Below, piece by piece: positions 49,199 to 50,129 of a stretch of DNA of 50,129 nt. The translations under genes were made by a program, and so were the position numbers. How positions within the stretch are numbered: position 1 is the stretch's first letter; each line of letters opens with the position of its first letter. Source of the DNA: Pseudomonas sp. GM80 (GTDB taxonomy: Bacteria > Pseudomonadota > Gammaproteobacteria > Pseudomonadales > Pseudomonadaceae); the NCBI RefSeq assembly GCF_000282515.1, contig NZ_AKJD01000008.1, positions 1 through 50,129 of the forward strand, in the 5' to 3' direction. The notes beneath the pieces are model-generated. The model made no database searches. It saw only the letters and a program-made list of their open reading frames with translations, and had not been told where the DNA came from.

Positions 49199-49978
49199 AT
49201 GAGCAACATGAACCACGAGCGTGTCCTCAGTGTTCATCACTGGAACGACACTCTGTTCAGCTTCAAGTGCACCCGCGATCCGGGCCTGCGCTTCGAGAAC
49301 GGTCAGTTCGTGATGATCGGCCTGCAACAGCCTAACGGCCGCCCGCTTATGCGCGCTTACTCGATCGCCAGCCCGAACTGGGAAGAGCATCTGGAGTTCT
49401 TCAGCATCAAGGTGCAGGACGGCCCGCTGACCTCGCAGCTGCAGCATTTGAAGGAAGGCGACGAGATCATCATCTCGAAAAAGCCTACCGGCACGCTGGT
49501 TCTCGATGACCTGAACCCGGGCAAGCACTTGTACCTGCTGAGCACCGGCACTGGCCTGGCGCCGTTCATGAGCGTGATTCAGGACCCGGAAACCTACGAG
49601 CGCTTTGAAAAAGTGATCCTGGTTCACGGTGTGCGTTACGTCAACGAGGTCGCCTACCGCGAATTCATCACCGAGCACCTGCCGCAGAACGAGTTCTTCG
49701 GCGAAGCGCTGCGTGACAAGCTGATCTACTACCCGACCGTGACCCGCGAGCCTTTCGAGAATCAGGGCCGTCTGACCGATCTGATGCGCAGCGGCAAGCT
49801 GTTCAGCGACATCGGCCTGCCACCGATCAACCCACAGGACGACCGCGCGATGATCTGCGGCAGCCCGAGCATGCTCGACGAGACCAGCGAAGTGCTCGAC
49901 AGCTTCGGCCTGAAAATCTCGGCGCGGATGCGCGAGCCGGGTGACTACCTGATCGAGCGTGCGTTCGTCGAGAAGTAA
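49199..49978 (+). CDS. fpr: Ferredoxin/flavodoxin-NADP reductase FprA
   Basis: A 259-residue FAD enzyme that passes electrons between NADPH and ferredoxins or flavodoxin; FdxA, encoded at the other end of this window, is a possible partner. FAD-binding RAYSIASPN is at residues 52-60, NADP-binding LLSTGTGLAPFMSV near 110, and AMICGSPSMLDET near 220. AGGAG precedes the ATG; four codons on lies another possible ATG. Divergent from its regulator finR. Confidence 0.95.
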   Translation: MSNMNHERVLSVHHWNDTLFSFKCTRDPGLRFENGQFVMIGLQQPNGRPLMRAYSIASPNWEEHLEFFSIKVQDGPLTSQLQHLKEGDEIIISKKPTGTLVLDDLNPGKHLYLLSTGTGLAPFMSVIQDPETYERFEKVILVHGVRYVNEVAYREFITEHLPQNEFFGEALRDKLIYYPTVTREPFENQGRLTDLMRSGKLFSDIGLPPINPQDDRAMICGSPSMLDETSEVLDSFGLKISARMREPGDYLIERAFVEK

Positions 49979-50010
49979 GCTGTTCAGGTGACGCAGAGCG
50001 TCTACGGATG

Positions 50011-50038
50011 CATTCCCACGCAGAGCGTGGGAACGATC
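50011..50038. repeat. Short Pseudomonas repeat with hairpin
   Basis: CATTCCCACGCAGAGCGTGG followed by GAACGATC contains a CCCACGC/GCGTGGG stem; this is a frequent intergenic repeat of the genus. Confidence 0.6.
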
Positions 50039-50076
50039 AGCCCCCATTGCCTTTGCAGGCAATGGGGGCTTTTTTA
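50039..50076 (+). terminator. Terminator after fprA
   Basis: AGCCCCCATTGCC and GGCAATGGGGGCT form a perfect 13-bp stem followed by TTTTT. Confidence 0.92.
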
Positions 50077-50129
50077 TGCCCGAAACATTTCCTTCATGCC
50101 TGCCACAATCCATGTAGGAGCTGCCGAAG

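Overview
The window is chromosomal DNA from a Pseudomonas of the fluorescens group. The evidence is the gene order fdxA-mutS ... cinA-recA-recX, then homologues of PA3611, erdR, dgkA, finR and fprA, together with GC-rich codon use and Pseudomonas-type REP palindromes. No tRNA, rRNA, CRISPR array, integrase, terminase, portal or capsid gene was seen.

Layout: (1) 119-3188, fdxA and mutS on the minus strand. (2) 3428-5760, a small island with a ToxR/CadC-like membrane regulator plus a FidL-like partner, an unknown gene, a DUF1090 protein and a small lipoprotein. (3) 5827-9940, the control and arming part of a tailocin (phage-tail bacteriocin) locus: a RecA-cleavable CI/LexA-like repressor (PrtR type) with a palindromic operator, a strong sigma-70 promoter embedded in repeated TGCAT half-sites, a leader of about 400 nt ending in a terminator, two orphan tail-fibre-assembly-like genes, an orphan Com zinc-finger gene, a lectin-like bacteriocin (LlpA) and a holin. 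(4) 10014-22734, a complete P2-like contractile tail in the gene order of P. aeruginosa R-pyocins. (5) 22907-32694, a second contractile tail of Mu/SfV type. (6) 32709-40463, five tail-fibre genes in a row that share one N-terminal anchor of about 70 residues but have different C-termini, each followed by its own assembly-type gene. (7) 40500-41563, a GH19 endolysin and a nested Rz/Rz1 spanin pair. (8) 41631-43749, cinA, recA (with an SOS box) and recX. (9) 43806-49978, housekeeping genes: LOG-family protein, RHH-like protein, PA3611-like exported protein, DTW-domain protein, erdR, dgkA, finR and divergent fprA.

Working model: DNA damage activates RecA, which stimulates self-cleavage of the repressor. 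This opens the promoter near 6765-6793 and leads to expression of the bacteriocin, two headless contractile tails and one shared lysis set (holin at the front, endolysin and spanins at the back). Both tail modules carry a -1 ribosomal slip site in the tail-assembly chaperone gene. Tailocins at mutS/cinA, tandem tailocins and nearby llpA genes are already known in this genus. The less ordinary parts are the five-fibre array, the orphan chaperones and Com gene beside llpA, the leader with its terminator, the terminator-like hairpins within the cluster, and the missing terminator before cinA-recA.
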